From the NCBI GenBank assembly GCA_963669155.1, contig OZ022593.1:15952258-16016257 (forward strand): DNA of 64,000 nt. The letters are read 5' to 3'. The stretch comes from Arbacia lixula. Lineage: Eukaryota; Echinodermata; Echinoidea; Arbacioida; Arbaciidae. Both the position numbers and the translations under genes were made by a program. Under the pieces are notes generated by a model. That model was given only the letters and a program-made list of their open reading frames with translations. It was not told the DNA's origin and made no database searches. Shown here piece after piece: positions 35,400 to 48,092 of this stretch. The first letter of the stretch is position 1. Every line of letters begins with the position of its first letter.

Positions 35400-37614
35400 T
35401 GCATCCTCTACTAGGATGCTTGAGAACACAACATAATGTTAGGAGGTTGAGACGTTACTACTATTGCATTCCAAGCCAAATCCCCTCTATAGGATTACTT
35501 CCTGCAGTCTGACTGGCTCCAAACCCTACTGGGTCTTAAAGACAGGGTAGCAATATTGCAGGCCAAAAAAAAAATGTGTGAAAAACATGGAAAATGGTAA
35601 AAAAATATTGCATAAAAAACTTCCCTCTAAATGATGAAAGTGGAAATCGACTTTGAGCAAAATTATATTGATTGGTAGGTTTTGCGTAGGTTTTGAATGG
35701 GTTATCCAAAAACCAATTAGTTCCTATATAGCCTAAAGACCCCAATCAGCACACATCAGGATTCTCCGCTCTAGACTGTCAGCACAGAGGTCAGTGGTTG
35801 TCTGCTGTCATGCGAGCAGTGCATGCAATGCGAGATTTGCACCACTGGCCGCTGCAATACAGTACATGAATGTAGATAATGGTCACTACATTTCAAACAT
35901 AAGCAGGATAGTTTTTCACTCCTTCTGAATATGTTTGTGAAGCTATGACTGTAAAATTGCATAAACATTATTGCTGAGTTTCATGACTTTTGTAAATGGG
36001 CCACCTTTTTTTTAATTCCCTGCTTTTATTATGGTTTTGAAGTGAATACTCCCCTGAAGTTTAACAAAATCATACAATTTATTTTAAAATGACCACCAAT
36101 TGCCCTATGGTTAAGATGCCATGAATAGAATTACTCCACTGGGGGGAACATATGAGGCAGAGGAAAGTAATCGATTCCCTCAAAATAGAATTGTGAGTCT
36201 ACATATTTCATCAATAAGAACAATTAACAGCTTATCCTTACATTTCACACATCGTTACTTGACTCAGTGGGGAACTGACAATCCTGTAATAACTTAGAGA
36301 ATGGTAAAAGCACAAAACATAGCAAATTGATCGTTTATGTGTCAGATAAACTTTTGTTCTATGGGAATTTTGTGAAAAAAAGCCATGAGTGGCATTAAAA
36401 GAGTTAAATAAGTGATTAAACCAGCAGATAGATTCTAACAACATCTTGCTTGGACATCCTTAAACTTGCTGAGTTTTGAGAAGTATGAGACCAAACTGTC
36501 TTCCAGTGATCTTAAAGACAGCCCGTCCCATTTTCAGATCACCACAAAACCATCAAAACCTTGGCAAAACATTTGGAGAAGCTTTAGCAAGCTGTATATT
36601 CATACTCTGAAACTGAAACGTAGTATAAAATTCAAATAACGCACGTAAACAACGTCTGATTAATAGCCTTTACTGCAGGCTCCTAGCAGTTTGTGTTGAA
36701 ATATCTGCTTTATTGATTCATCTGCTTATTAAATTATAAAACCCATTATGAAAAAAAAATTGTTCTATAGAAGGAATCATCTTCAAAGTTTGGTAATTAC
36801 TCATAAAATTATGATTTCACACATGCATAATAACCACATAGATACTGTAACAAAGACTAATAATTTTTTTCGTAGTACGAAAAAAGTCGGCTTGAAATTT
36901 AACGGCTGAAATTTTAACATATACAGAAAGCTTCAACATGCTATATTCTTAGAAATGGTCTTGAATCACACTTTCTTCAATTAACGATCGTGATAGACGA
37001 TTTCAAATTTTAAGCTTGCAAAAGGGACGGACAATCTGTAAGCTAGAAATGTTCTTTAAACGGGACCCCTCCTCTTACAAGCAACGTACTACTTTATTGG
37101 ATCCTGTATCTTACTGGTGTTAAGTAAGATTAATAATAACAATAATAAGCCTTTTGATATGTTATTCATAGCAGAATTAACTAAAAAGAGGGAAATCCTT
37201 CAGACCACTACAATCATCCAAACGTGACCAAATATAGCTCTCATATCCTTATATAGCTATTTCTTTGATATGACGGTAACTATGAGGAAATCTCCCAAGT
37301 TTGAAACAATTGCTATCTATCAGAAATGTTCTAAAAGAAAGAAAGCCAAGCAAGCAGTCCGTTTGTTTTTAAAGTACATCACAGGTTTCCTCTTCCTCAA
37401 TGCAGTTTGCATAGCCCAGATTTCCGACCGTCAACAAACCTCAAATGCATGACAAAAACAGCCTGTTTGGGCTGGAATTCCTAGGAGTATTCCCCCGTCC
37501 CTATGAAACTTGACACCAAATTCAATTTCAGAACCACTGCCCCTTTTCCATAATTTGCTAGCAAACAGAGACCCATAAATGCAGGGTATGTTCGTGTGCA
37601 CTACACTTCCCTTT

Positions 37615-38055
37615 TACGTATATCGGTCATGTCTATAATCCCTCGGGCATAATTTTATCCGGTTTCTTTCTAGGGCATCGTTCACATCGCTCATATCTTG
37701 AGACATAGAGAGAAGAAAAAAAATATCATACATATGTGTATAATCCTCCGGGCACAATTGTTTCCCCGCCTGTATGCAAGTGCTCATTCACATTGCTTAT
37801 CTTAAGACACAGAATGAAGATAAGGTATATCATATTTACGTCTATTATGCTTCAAATATAATTTTTTTGTCCTGTTTCTTTCTAATGTTGCATTCACATT
37901 GAGACATAGAGAGAAGGAAAAATATCATAAGTACGTCTATAACACTTCCGGGATAATTTTGTCTGTTTTCTTTATAGCGGTTCAATCACATTGCTCATAT
38001 CTCAAGACATCCAAGAAGAAAAAGTATTATATGCATGTACCTATTATTTTAATCA
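37615..38055 (+). repeat. Degenerate tandem array, four ~105-bp units
   Basis: TCTATAATCCCTCGGGCATA, TTTTATCCGGTTTCTTTCTA, TTCACATCGCTCATATCTTG and AGACATAGAGAGAAGAAAAA recur at about 37630, 37737, 37845 and 37938. Confidence 0.75.
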
Positions 38056-38094
38056 TCATGAGGAAGTGAGATGCAGATGAAGAGAGATATTAAG

Positions 38095-38467
38095 TCTTGG
38101 GGGGGGGGGGGGGGGTAGGAGACAGTGAATTAGAAATATACAGGGGGATATGCGGTAGAAAGGAAGAGAATGAGTGGTAAAGGAAGAACAAGGGAGAGAG
38201 AGAGATGGGGAGGGGCAAAGAGAGAAAGAGATAAGGCATAAGAGAGAAAAAAAGAGAAGCAGAGAAAGAAAAAAGAGAGACAGAGAAAAACAGAGACAGA
38301 GACAGAGACAGATATAGAGAAAGGGACAAAAAAGAGAGAGGGAGAGAGAGTGGTATGATAGAAAGAAAAAGAATGAGAGTGGTCAAGTAAGAAATACGGA
38401 GAGAGAGAGAGAGAGGGGGGGGGGTAGACAGAGGGTCACGGGGGGGGGGGCAGTGAGAGAGGGGAGG

Positions 38468-38516
<49 letters not shown>

Positions 38517-38520
38517 GAGA
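38095..38520 (+). repeat. GA-rich tract
   Basis: A G run, GAGA/GACAGA blocks and a pure (GA)n at 38470-38515. Confidence 0.9.
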
Positions 38521-39054
38521 GAGGTTCATATGTGATACTTATGATTCAAAGCATGTAAGCCTTTTGCACTACGTTTTCTGTCAAGTAATGCATTATACGC
38601 ATCACACATCACAGTGATATTACAAGCAGGAAGAGAACTTGAACTGCAGTACTATGAATGTGACATGGTCTGACTAATTCCAGTACATACTGTTCTCTGA
38701 ACTCATGCAAGACAGAGTGGGAGGAAGATTAGGGTGGGTTTAAATTGGCAAACCAGAGAGGTGAAAAAATACTATGAAGAGGGTCCATGCTGTTAAATGA
38801 GGTCTCTCGATAACCATTCAAATCACATTAGGGGGAGGGAGGTAACCAACTTTTTGTACTACTGCAATACATAGACCAATATCCAAATAAATATCTAATG
38901 GAATGCAATGTTACCCTTGAATTACAGAGCTATACCAACATAAAAGTTTACTTTGCCTTCATTAAATATTATTAATCATTTCAGTTTATACTCGTGATTC
39001 TAGGTTGTAATGTCTAGAGTATTATACTTGATATTGAATTGCTGAGTACCTCTG

Positions 39055-39288
39055 TACCCCCCCCCCCCCACACACACACACACATATACCTTTCCCCATG
39101 AAACTTATGTATAAATCATTATGTAGAGCTAAGAATACTTTACTTTTACCCAGTAGGAAAACAATCACTCAGGAGCTCCCACCAATAGCTCCCCCCCCCC
39201 CCCCAAGAGTCCCAGTAAAAAAAAGTATATATATTTCAGGGTCATTGTTATGAAAACATGCTTGAAATGTACAGCCCTCCCCCCCCCC

Positions 39289-39319
<31 letters not shown>

Positions 39320-39325
39320 TTCTAT
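39055..39325 (+). repeat. C runs with (CA)n tracts
   Basis: C11-13 runs followed by CACACA, at 39058-39082, 39191-39204 and 39280-39319. Confidence 0.85.
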
Positions 39326-39789
39326 CCCACCTCCTTCCCCAACCAGTTCCCTAGAATTGCACATAGTACACAAACAACTTCACATTCCTGACCAGCTACA
39401 CAACAAAGTGTCAGTGACCTCCCTCTCAACACCACTGGCCCATATCATAAACAGTAGATGAATATAATCATAAATGGTTGTGGCCTTGTCTCCCACGTTT
39501 CCAATCATCAAGAACTCAAAGTAAGCTGTTAGCTTTCACAACCATAATTTCTTCCAGTAATGGGAATTTGGGGATTAAAATACCAGGAACAAATATCTCA
39601 TTCCCTCGGCCAATTATGTCCACAGCGAACAAACACCGTCAAGAATGCGCCATTAAACTTCACAAACATTTGTCACCAATACAAGGATAACCCATGCTAA
39701 TGCATTGGGAATTATCCACAAACGTCAAAGACCTATAGTAATGTATACCTCAGAAATAGCAGGTTATTACACAGAATGTTAGATTTTTC

Positions 39790-40775
39790 ATTATGATGTA
39801 GACAGCAATGGTAAATCCAAGCAGGATGGCATATATCCATGTATACATAAATCCATTCTTAGAGCTGAAAACTTGAGGGTAGGCTCTGTCTGTATATATC
39901 TAGAAAATCCAATGTCAATGGCCAGATATTCCACCATAGATCCATTTTGAAAACTGAAACTAGAGCCCCTGGAAACACTCAAGATTGTCCGCAGCATGTA
40001 CCACTATATAGATACACAGATCACAAAACGCAGTGCAACAATGTTAGACTCTTACAACATACACAGCGGCAGCAAGTGACAGATATTCCACATCGATCCA
40101 TGTTCAAAACTGAAACTAGCTTCACCAGAGACAATAGCACACTATCCCAGTCAAGCTGCTACAAGGATTATTGCTTCAAGTATCACATATCCTGTTCAAG
40201 GCATTACATCCCACCAGATATATAAAACACAGACCTTGAGCAAAACATAAGGTACAGCATTAGAATCTCAATGACAATGTACACAGTCACGGTATCTATT
40301 GTAGATGATGGGTTTTCCACATAAATCCATGCTCAAAAGTGAAAGTACATGCTCCACCAACAGGACACAACACTGCTATCCTGTCATAATATCCCACATT
40401 ATACATACATATAAAACACAGGTTCCGATCATGACAATGTGTATGATGTCAGATTTTTAATTGCATTGTACACATCAGCGGTATCCAATCTAAACAATAG
40501 GTCTTCCACATAAATTCATTTTCAAAACAGAAACTGCACAGGTACTCCAGGACCAATAGCTTACAACACTCCTAAACGAAGTGCAACATAAGCACAAGTC
40601 ACAATCATAACATAAGGTAAGGGGTTAATTACAATGTACACAGCGTCAGTATCCAATGTAAACAACGGGTATTCCACATAAATCCATTTTCAAAACCGAA
40701 ACTATGTTCTCCAGAACCAATAGCTATTACAATATGCCTGTACGAGGCGCAATATCCCACTTTATACAAAGACAC
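39790..40775 (+). repeat. Degenerate tandem array, five ~150-230 bp units
   Basis: Each unit has ATTCCACATAAATCCATTTT, CAAAACTGAAACTA, ACCAATAGC and AATGTACACAG. Cores near 39935, 40085, 40315, 40510 and 40672. Confidence 0.7.
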
Positions 40776-41007
40776 ACAGCTGACAATCTCAAGATGCTGT
40801 CTAACGTCTCAATTCACACATTCATGTTCCAGTTGAGAAAGTGTGTAATCACTTCACTTCAGTTCATCTGTAATCTCTGATCAAATTCCACTAGAGATAC
40901 ACAACAATCCTTTCATAATCTTTGGTGTTCAAATTAACACACGCATGTGTGCAGAAGAAAGTGGGTAACCCGTAACCATACAACAGTATCGCGGATAACG
41001 GCTAGTA

Positions 41008-41271
41008 TTAATCAACATTCCAAAAGGAAGACCAGTTAGGAAAGAGGAATTTTTGAATGATATCCTGTGGTATTTCTACCAAGCTATAACCAGCCTGTTC
41101 TCTCCTTCCTCTCTGCCTAAATCCAGCTATCATATCAGAAAGGTATAAGTACCCAGATGAGAGAGAGATCTCCCTCGATCTTCCTAACGGAAGCGTTTCC
41201 ACCGAGCGTTTCCTGACCCAAAGATAGACCGGCCCATCTCCTTTTTTCTCATTGTCGTTGTCATTATTTCC
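41008..41271 (-). CDS. Gene B, candidate terminal exon
   Basis: Minus strand: an acceptor AATATCCAG with a weak pyrimidine tract leads into 87 codons ending in TAA at 41008. The peptide is charged (GNNDNDNEKKGDGPVYLWVR, then SVETLPLGRSREISLSSG) and the segment is CpG-richer than its surroundings. It begins in phase 0, matching the end of the large exon at 52351-53181. An internal donor (TCTGG followed by GTACTT) could shorten it. If it belongs to gene B the intron exceeds 11 kb and contains the LTR element; it could also be unrelated or a chance ORF. Confidence 0.35.
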   Translation of the reverse strand, partial: GNNDNDNEKKGDGPVYLWVRKRSVETLPLGRSREISLSSGYLYLSDMIAGFRQRGRREQAGYSLVEIPQDIIQKFLFPNWSSFWNVD

Positions 41272-42199
41272 CTGGATATTACTTTTCTTGGTCAGGTTGG
41301 TCAAGTTTCACTTCTTTGTGAATGGAACAGACATAACGGAGGGCTGAGAGACTGACAGAGACGCATAGAGATCAAAAGCATCATAAATCTGAACAGATAA
41401 CCCGGTTTCCGAAACTAATCAAAACTCAGTCACTTCATGCCACCCACAATGCACGTCTGGAAAGCTATTTCCTCTCTGACTGTGACGAATCTCTTTCAGA
41501 ACCTTTTCCCTCAATTCTTCACTTTATAGACATAAGTTTTGATTGATGTACAACAATTGTGCAGTATAAATGCCTTTCCGATAACAAAGGGGATATAGGC
41601 ATATATAAGGAATATAAGTTTGAATATTTACTATTGAAATCTGCATGAATATCTCACACATTTAGGTGAAGGATTTTGAATCTTTATCTTTATCTGCCAT
41701 GTGTGCATTTTGTAACAAAGAATGTACATCAATTCCATGACAGGAAGGGTTTAATGGGCAAATTAGTGAGACAGAGAGAGAATCGTCCTCACAGAATCAT
41801 AATTTGTACAGATACCAAATCTCACTTCTAGTTGGTGAAGTACACATTAAAAGTGGTCTATTCCTTTGCAGACAAAATCAAATGTTACATTAATAAGTAC
41901 AGCATACCATTCCAGTTTTTTAAAATAAAGAAACTTGATAGTTGCACAGAAATATAGCATGAGAAACATGCTTCTTCACTAGCTTTCCTTTCAAACTCAG
42001 CTCCCTTTTCAAAAGCAATGTGGAGAAATCATCAATTTTTAATATATAATTTTTGATAAATAACCCTAACTTATCATGAAGCATACAAGAAATATTCCTA
42101 ACAAAGCATTGGTCAGATTCAGTCACTTGAAAGATTAATTGTGAAACAAAGCAAAGACATGTATGTCACATCTGCTTTTCTGATCAATAAATTACAGCA

Positions 42200-42459
42200 G
42201 AATTCTGTCCTACTCTGAAAGAAGGAAGCAACTAACAAAAGACACTTTTCTTGTAACTGAGCAAAATGTGTCTGTCACTTGCATTGGCATCAGTACAACA
42301 CCACATCATCTTAGATTGAATATCTTGCAGCAAGATGAATATTTTCTTGTCCTGATTTTGACCATATGTAGGGAATGCTGGGTACAATCTCAGAATACCA
42401 ATAACCCAGATTTGAGTGATTTGTCACTTGCTTCCTTTTGTCAGAGTAGGGCAGAATTG
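42200..42459. mobile_element. TGCCCTACTCTG miniature element, copy 1
   Basis: 248 bp (42206-42453) with inverted termini T(G)TCCTACTCTG and CAGAGTAGGGCA, extending into GGAAGCAA / TTGCTTCC. Flanked by GAATTC and GAATTG, a 6-bp duplication with one change. Paralogue at 62205-62450. Confidence 0.8.
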
Positions 42460-42689
42460 GGATTACTACTTCCAATCTCACTATATAGATACACAAAAGA
42501 CATTAGCTCTGTAAGGGTTAACTCATGACATTGACTCTCCAGGTATGTCAGCCATTGAATGGTTGCCAGGCAACCACAAAACAGCTCTCACCCTCACAGC
42601 CCCAAAGGACTCATTAGCCTCTGCATGCCTCTGCCATTACCACCTCCATGAGAGTCAATTAGTGGGACTGAAACAAATGACTGGCTTCA

Positions 42690-42760
42690 TACAAACATAC
42701 ATACACACATACATACATACATACATACATACATACATACATACATACATTCATACATAA
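42690..42760 (+). repeat. (CATA)n microsatellite
   Basis: About 17 repeats of CATA/ATAC. Followed by ACAGACAGACATACATGAAC and ACAACCCACACTCTGCA, which recur after the second tract. Confidence 0.95.
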
Positions 42761-42848
42761 TGACAAACAGACAGACAGACATACATGAACATGCACACAT
42801 AATGACAACCCACACTCTGCAGTGAAACATTCATGAGACTGGCTACAC

Positions 42849-42999
42849 ACAAACATACATACATACATACATACATACATACATACATACATAAATACAT
42901 TCATACATACATACATACATACGTACGTACATACGTACATACATACATACATACATACATACATACATACATACATACACACATACGTACAAACATACA
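42849..42999 (+). repeat. (CATA)n microsatellite, longer tract with (CGTA) variants
   Basis: About 150 bp of CATA with a few CGTA and CACA units. The flank after it duplicates the flank after the first tract, so the pair is one segmental duplication of about 170 bp. Confidence 0.95.
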
Positions 43000-43224
43000 T
43001 AATGACAGACAGACAGCCAGACATACATGCCCACATAATGACAACCCACACTCTGCAATGAGATATGTAACAATTCACACTCCGGTAACACATTTGTGGG
43101 ACTAAAATAAGATAGCTGGTCCAAGGCTGATGGGACAAACAGACAAACATACATACAGTCCATACACTGAATGACAACTCATTCATACATGTATGCTAGA
43201 TTAGGAGAAAACATTGACTAATGG

Positions 43225-43565
43225 ATTTAGTTGGCTCTAGAAAGTGTGCTGTATGTATGAAGTGATGTATGCAGTGCTGTAAGTCGCATGGACAGACAGA
43301 CACACACACATACACAGATTGACAATCCTCATTCATGTGTGCCGTAATATGAGGTGATGTGCTGTAAGTTGCATGGACAGACAGACAGACGGACACACAC
43401 AAACACACACACAGCGATTGACAAGCCTCATTCATGTGTGCTGTATGAGATGAGTTGATGTATGCCGTGCTGCAAGTTGCATGGACAGACAGACAGACAG
43501 CACACACAAACACACACAGCGATTGACAAGCCTCATTCATACGTGCTGTATGAGATGGGAGGGGG
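43225..43565 (+). repeat. Tandem array, three ~110-bp units
   Basis: TGTGCTGTATGAGATGAGTTG, TGCAAGTTGCATGGACAGAC, a CACACA run, then GATTGACAAGCCTCATTCAT. The minus ORF 43196-43540 reads through it. Confidence 0.85.
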
Positions 43566-44560
43566 GAAACACGTTCCTGCTGACAAGCTGCCGGAATTGA
43601 AATCTCAATGACGATTGATCGCCAGGGTGACGGCTTGTAAGCCGCTCAAATTCCGCACATACCTAAAGTCGGCATTCTTAGAATGTTGCCTGTGCAGAAC
43701 GCTACGAAGCGCCTTGTTCAAAAATAAGATGGAGACAGCAGGCATATAGCTCTTGCTATAACAGGATTTCTACCTACCTACCCCTATTACCCCCTTTTTT
43801 TCCACGAACCAGTTCCTTAATACTCATTTAACTTCCAACAGAATTACTTCCTACTTAAAACGAATCAGCTGGAATGATTTAGGTCTACTTCTGACTGGTT
43901 ACACGAAACCAAGATGAGCTTGGCAGACTTGCAGAGCAGGGGGAGGGGGAGTCACAATTATTTGTGGGGGCTACATTTCACTGACGTAATGAAACAAACG
44001 CACCAAAAACATGGCATGCATTACACCCTATAATGAGAGTAAAATTTGCAGTTAAGGGGTTACTTTGATTTCTATAAAGGCTTGTTCTTTTGCATTTTGG
44101 GACGTTAATCACCCTATATTTTTTTCTCCTCTTGAAATCATTTTCTTGCAGCTGCTTATTCTCTCAGCATTTAAATCTGTATACTATGGTACGATCATGA
44201 TTCTCTGCACCTGATACTGTCTCAAAACAACTTGAAATGTTGGACTACATAACAAAATGGGACTCAATGGGGTATAGTAAGCCCTACATCAATTTTACCC
44301 CTCGTTTCCTATCATTTCTGAGATTGTCTAAACTGACAATCAAAAGCATACAAAGTAATCTACATAAATGTTTGATTTCCTGCCGTAACAACATGGTTAC
44401 TCTTTTCACCTTACACAGCATCTGTTGAAATAAACAATTCACATTCCCTTGTGATCTTTCCCCCCCCCCCCCAAAAAAAAAAAAAACAATCAAGTTCATC
44501 CATTAAATTCCAACCTGAACCACTCATGATGTGTCATGTCTTCACCCAGTAGTGCACGTG

Positions 44561-44580
44561 AATTATAAATATTTATAATT
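44561..44580. other. Perfect 20-bp AT palindrome
   Basis: AATTATAAATATTTATAATT is its own complement. Function unknown; could be chance in AT-rich DNA. Confidence 0.9.
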
Positions 44581-44689
44581 TCCCATACATTGCCTGGATA
44601 CCCCATGCATGTTGATCTGGGTCAGTGATATCATTTTTCCACTTGACACTTTAACTTGGTATCAAGGGACCACTTTCCCACCACAGAGA

Positions 44690-44853
44690 GAAGGGGAGAG
44701 AGGGAAAATGAGGAGGGGCAGAGAGGGAGAGGGAGAGAGAGATAGGGGGGGGGGGGGAGGGAGAGACAGAGAGAGGGAGAGTCAGAGAGAGAGAGAGAGA
44801 CAGAGATGGACAGAGAGGGACAGAGAAAGGGAGGGAGAGAGAGGGAGAGAGAG

Positions 44854-44923
<70 letters not shown>

Positions 44924-45060
44924 GTGAGATAGAGGGGGAGCAAGATTTAGAAAGGGGGAAAGGTAGATGAGGAGAAAGGTATAGGAGAGAGGTACAGAGA
45001 AGATAAAGACAGACAGACAGACAGACAGACAAACAAATAAACAGACAAACAAAGAGACAA
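44690..45060 (+). repeat. GA-rich tract with (GA)n and (ACAG)n
   Basis: GAGAGG and GACAGAGA blocks, pure (GA)n at about 44855-44920, then (ACAG)n near 45007-45032. Poly-Ser/Leu minus ORFs here are artefacts. Confidence 0.9.
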
Positions 45061-47318
45061 ATAGAGTGAGAAAGTGTAATGGAGATGTCTTGGGGCAAGA
45101 AAGAGAGAAAGGGAAATGAAAAATTGTAACAGGATACAATAAAAAAAGACATAGCCATAAAAAGTGGCATGGACATTAATGATTTAGCGTTTTCATGAGC
45201 CTAGAAATGACCATCAATTCAAACTGCGGTTTTAACCTTCCCTGCTAATAAAATCCATCTTTCCTTTATCAGTGAATAAATGTGACATTCAAGAAACCGA
45301 TTTACATCAATTACTGTCTCTGTATACATTATAAATGAGACACATATGTAGGATAAATCAAATTATTGAAAATTAGTTTCAGCAGCATGTATAATGAATC
45401 TTCAACTACACTGATTTATATCATTTAGTTTAGGCCCTACGGACTACCTTTTTCCAAAAGCTTATTTTACTTTATGAATGCAATGGTACTACGGTTAATT
45501 CGTGGATTGATGGAAATAAAGTTGCAATTGTTTTCAAAATTGACAGAATAAATGTCCATCAACCTGACATAAAATCAAGCATAATTACTTCCTTCTCAGA
45601 AACAATTAACACAAAAATTAAGTAACTTCCCAACTAGCAAAACAGGCTGTGGATCTAATAAAGACCAATTAGCTGATTGAAAAGGCTGGCCATATTCAAA
45701 GATTTTCATGAATCCATCTGGCTACTAAACCCAATATTAGGACTCCATCAAAGACTATGACTAGTCGGAGTGAAATCCATATTTATTTTGATATCAATGT
45801 ATAAATAACCTCACCTATATAACTGAAGTAAACAAAAAGAGAATAATTTACATTGGATTGAAACAATACATTAAATCATGGATATGAACATGATACTAAT
45901 AACTTACTCAAGAACAAATCTAGAACATCATAGCAATCCAGGCCATGGGGATATGAGTACAAGAAAATATAATTAGATCAATTTATGATATATAAAAAAA
46001 AAACAGTACAATTTTCTTCATAAATAGTAGCAAAACAGAAAAATGTTACCAAAAGAAGCATGATACAGGTTGTAGTTGAAAGAAGAAGGCACAGGGTAAT
46101 AAGTCAGGAATAGAGTGACATGACCAAATTAAACAATATAAGACGAGAGATAAAGTTGAGGTGGGTTGGTTGTCAGGGAAACAATTCCACAGGGCTCAAG
46201 GGGGCTTAGCGTCCTCCGCAAAGCAGAAAAAGAAGAGCCCACATGATCATCAGAAGGGTATGATGCTCAGGGAATTTATTTTAAGACGTGAGACTCAAAA
46301 CATGGTTGAACAATTATTGAAGAATTATTTCCTGGAGGAAAGGTGGCAGTTGGACCAAGAAATAAACAAACATGAAACCTAGGGCATACATTAATCGACA
46401 GACAAAGACATAAACAAACCTGAAACCTAGGGCATACATTTGATGAAGAGGCAGACAGTGCAAAAAGGTGGAATATTGGTGAAGGGCCTTCAGTAGAGCT
46501 AGAGATAAATAGATAGCAAAGTGAAGTCTCCCCACTGGCTGATCATGGCGGGGGGGGGGGGGGGGGGGCGCAAGGGCCGTGCACCCTCTCTAGTATTTTG
46601 AGAATCACACACTGAATATACATGTAAATACAACAATATTCAAAAAGATTTTAAACTGTGTCCCCTGTATTTTAAAATTTGCTGTCAGTGCCCTCTTTTT
46701 TTCTAAATCCTGGAATCGCGGCTGCTCCCTTTAAGAAGTATAAGCAAAGTCACAGGAGCTCTCCTGTACTTTCTCAGCGACTCAATTTCTCTCTCACGCC
46801 GTGTCCCGCTGACATTAAGCGTAGGGTGGCGGAGAGAGTATTCCTGTCAATGCGGCGGAAAAGAAGAAGAGCGTTTCCTACGATGATAATTATCCCATCC
46901 TCCCACACTAATTGCGAGTATCTGTTACCGGGTCGGCGGGCCAGGGGATGTGTGCTTGCTTGCATGACGGAATAGTTTGGAGACAGAAATCATTGGGGTT
47001 AATAGTTTTGAAGTAAATCTTGTTCATGTGTGCATTCTGGATTATGTGGATCAACCTATTTAGAATTATGTGTGAGATATAGCAACCTACACAAGGTAAA
47101 GACAAACAGAGAGGCAGATAGAAAGAGATAGAGAGGGAGGGAGGAGGAAGCTATGGTTCAAAGAGGTAAAATATTACTAATAAATACATTCATCACTTAC
47201 AAGTTAACATTATACAAAACTAAAGTTAAAATGATTCTGAAGATCTCTACATTTATAAGGGGGAAAAGAGAATGTGATGATTAAAGATTGATAAACCATA
47301 ATATTATATGCATCATAT

Positions 47319-47728
47319 TGTTACAGAAATAATAGGGTCTGCGGGGTAAGACTAGCCCCATGACCATGTGCTTGGTCAGCACAAAGTTTTGGTCCGGGGG
47401 AAGGGGATTTTTGAGGTGAGAAGAGATGCTGCTGACTCTGTGTGCAGGGTGGACGCGTTTGCGATGGAGCTGAGTGCCTGGAGTTGTGGGGTATGTTGGT
47501 AGCATGTGTGTTCTGTAACTATTTGGTGTGGCGTAGTGTAGTTTTGAGAAGGCAAATGTCTAACCTGTAACGGTGACTATGTAAATATCAGTAAATAAAC
47601 GCGAATTAATTGTTTGTAGATTAATTTAATATCACATATATCCCAGTTGTCTATGTTTCTGCGTCTAAATATCTCTCTTCTATTCCTCTATTAATTTTCC
47701 TATTTAAAGAATCGGCAGTTTTGCAACA
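47319..47728 (+). repeat. 5' LTR
   Basis: 410 bp, TG...CA ends with a short imperfect inverted terminus (TGTTACA / TGCAACA). AATAAA lies at 47594-47599. It matches the 3' LTR except TTTAAAGAAT versus TTCAAAGGAT near the end, implying recent insertion. Confidence 0.95.
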
Positions 47729-47729
47729 T

Positions 47730-47745
47730 TGGTGTCAGGAGTGGG
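47730..47745 (+). other. Primer binding site, tRNA-Leu type
   Basis: TGGTGTCAGGAGTGGG begins one base after the 5' LTR. It is the complement of CCCACTCCTGACACCA, the 3' acceptor/T-arm end typical of metazoan tRNA-Leu including the added CCA. Confidence 0.85.
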
Positions 47746-48092
47746 GTAGGAAATTTGGTTATGTTAGCGGGATATTTGGTTTAGAATCATGACAAACCGT
47801 TGTTACAGTGCCTTTGTCAGATCAGTGCAAGGCAGGAGGAGGGTCAGTACATGTACTTGTATTACGTGTAATGTCCATGCAGCATGCATGCACAACCCTT
47901 TGTACGTGTAGTGTGTTGCGAACTAGTGTTATGCACATGATGTGTGTGTAGAAAATGGGATGCTCAGTGTGTGTATGGGCAGAGAGTGTGACCAGAGAAC
48001 CAGGGGGAAGATGATAGGGGACTGCATGCACCTGAGAGAAAGTTTTGGGGCATTGTGTTAGTCTCAGTTTACAGACCCTGTTTAGAGTTGTC

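Larger units (their letters stand above)
33245..37600. other. Intergenic region between genes A and B, or intron of gene B
   Basis: CpG-richer, unique patches at 33290-33550 and 34150-34660 (the latter with four GGAT units near 34583-34602) could be regulatory or non-coding exons. An 82-codon plus ORF at 34161-34409 starts with ATG but lacks other support. The remainder is AT-rich with the listed TTAA-bounded units. Confidence 0.35.
43570..47310. other. Non-coding region upstream of the LTR element
   Basis: CpG-richer unique patches at 43560-43750 and 46750-46960, AT-rich unique DNA at 45.1-46.1 kb, a 44-bp tandem duplication near 46362-46440 (repeating AAACCTAGGGCATACAT) and a G run at 46551-46569. 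No supported exon. Confidence 0.35.

Noticed and set aside
42659-43186. Minus ORF of 175 codons rich in Tyr, Val, Cys and Met
   Set aside because: Translation of the CATA microsatellite.
44631-45176. Minus ORFs of 181 and 162 codons
   Set aside because: Same artefact from the GA tract; composition is almost only Ser, Leu and Pro.
46679-46975. Plus ORF of 98 codons in a CpG-richer patch
   Set aside because: Starts with TTG rather than ATG, overlaps another open frame on the minus strand, no splice signals found.
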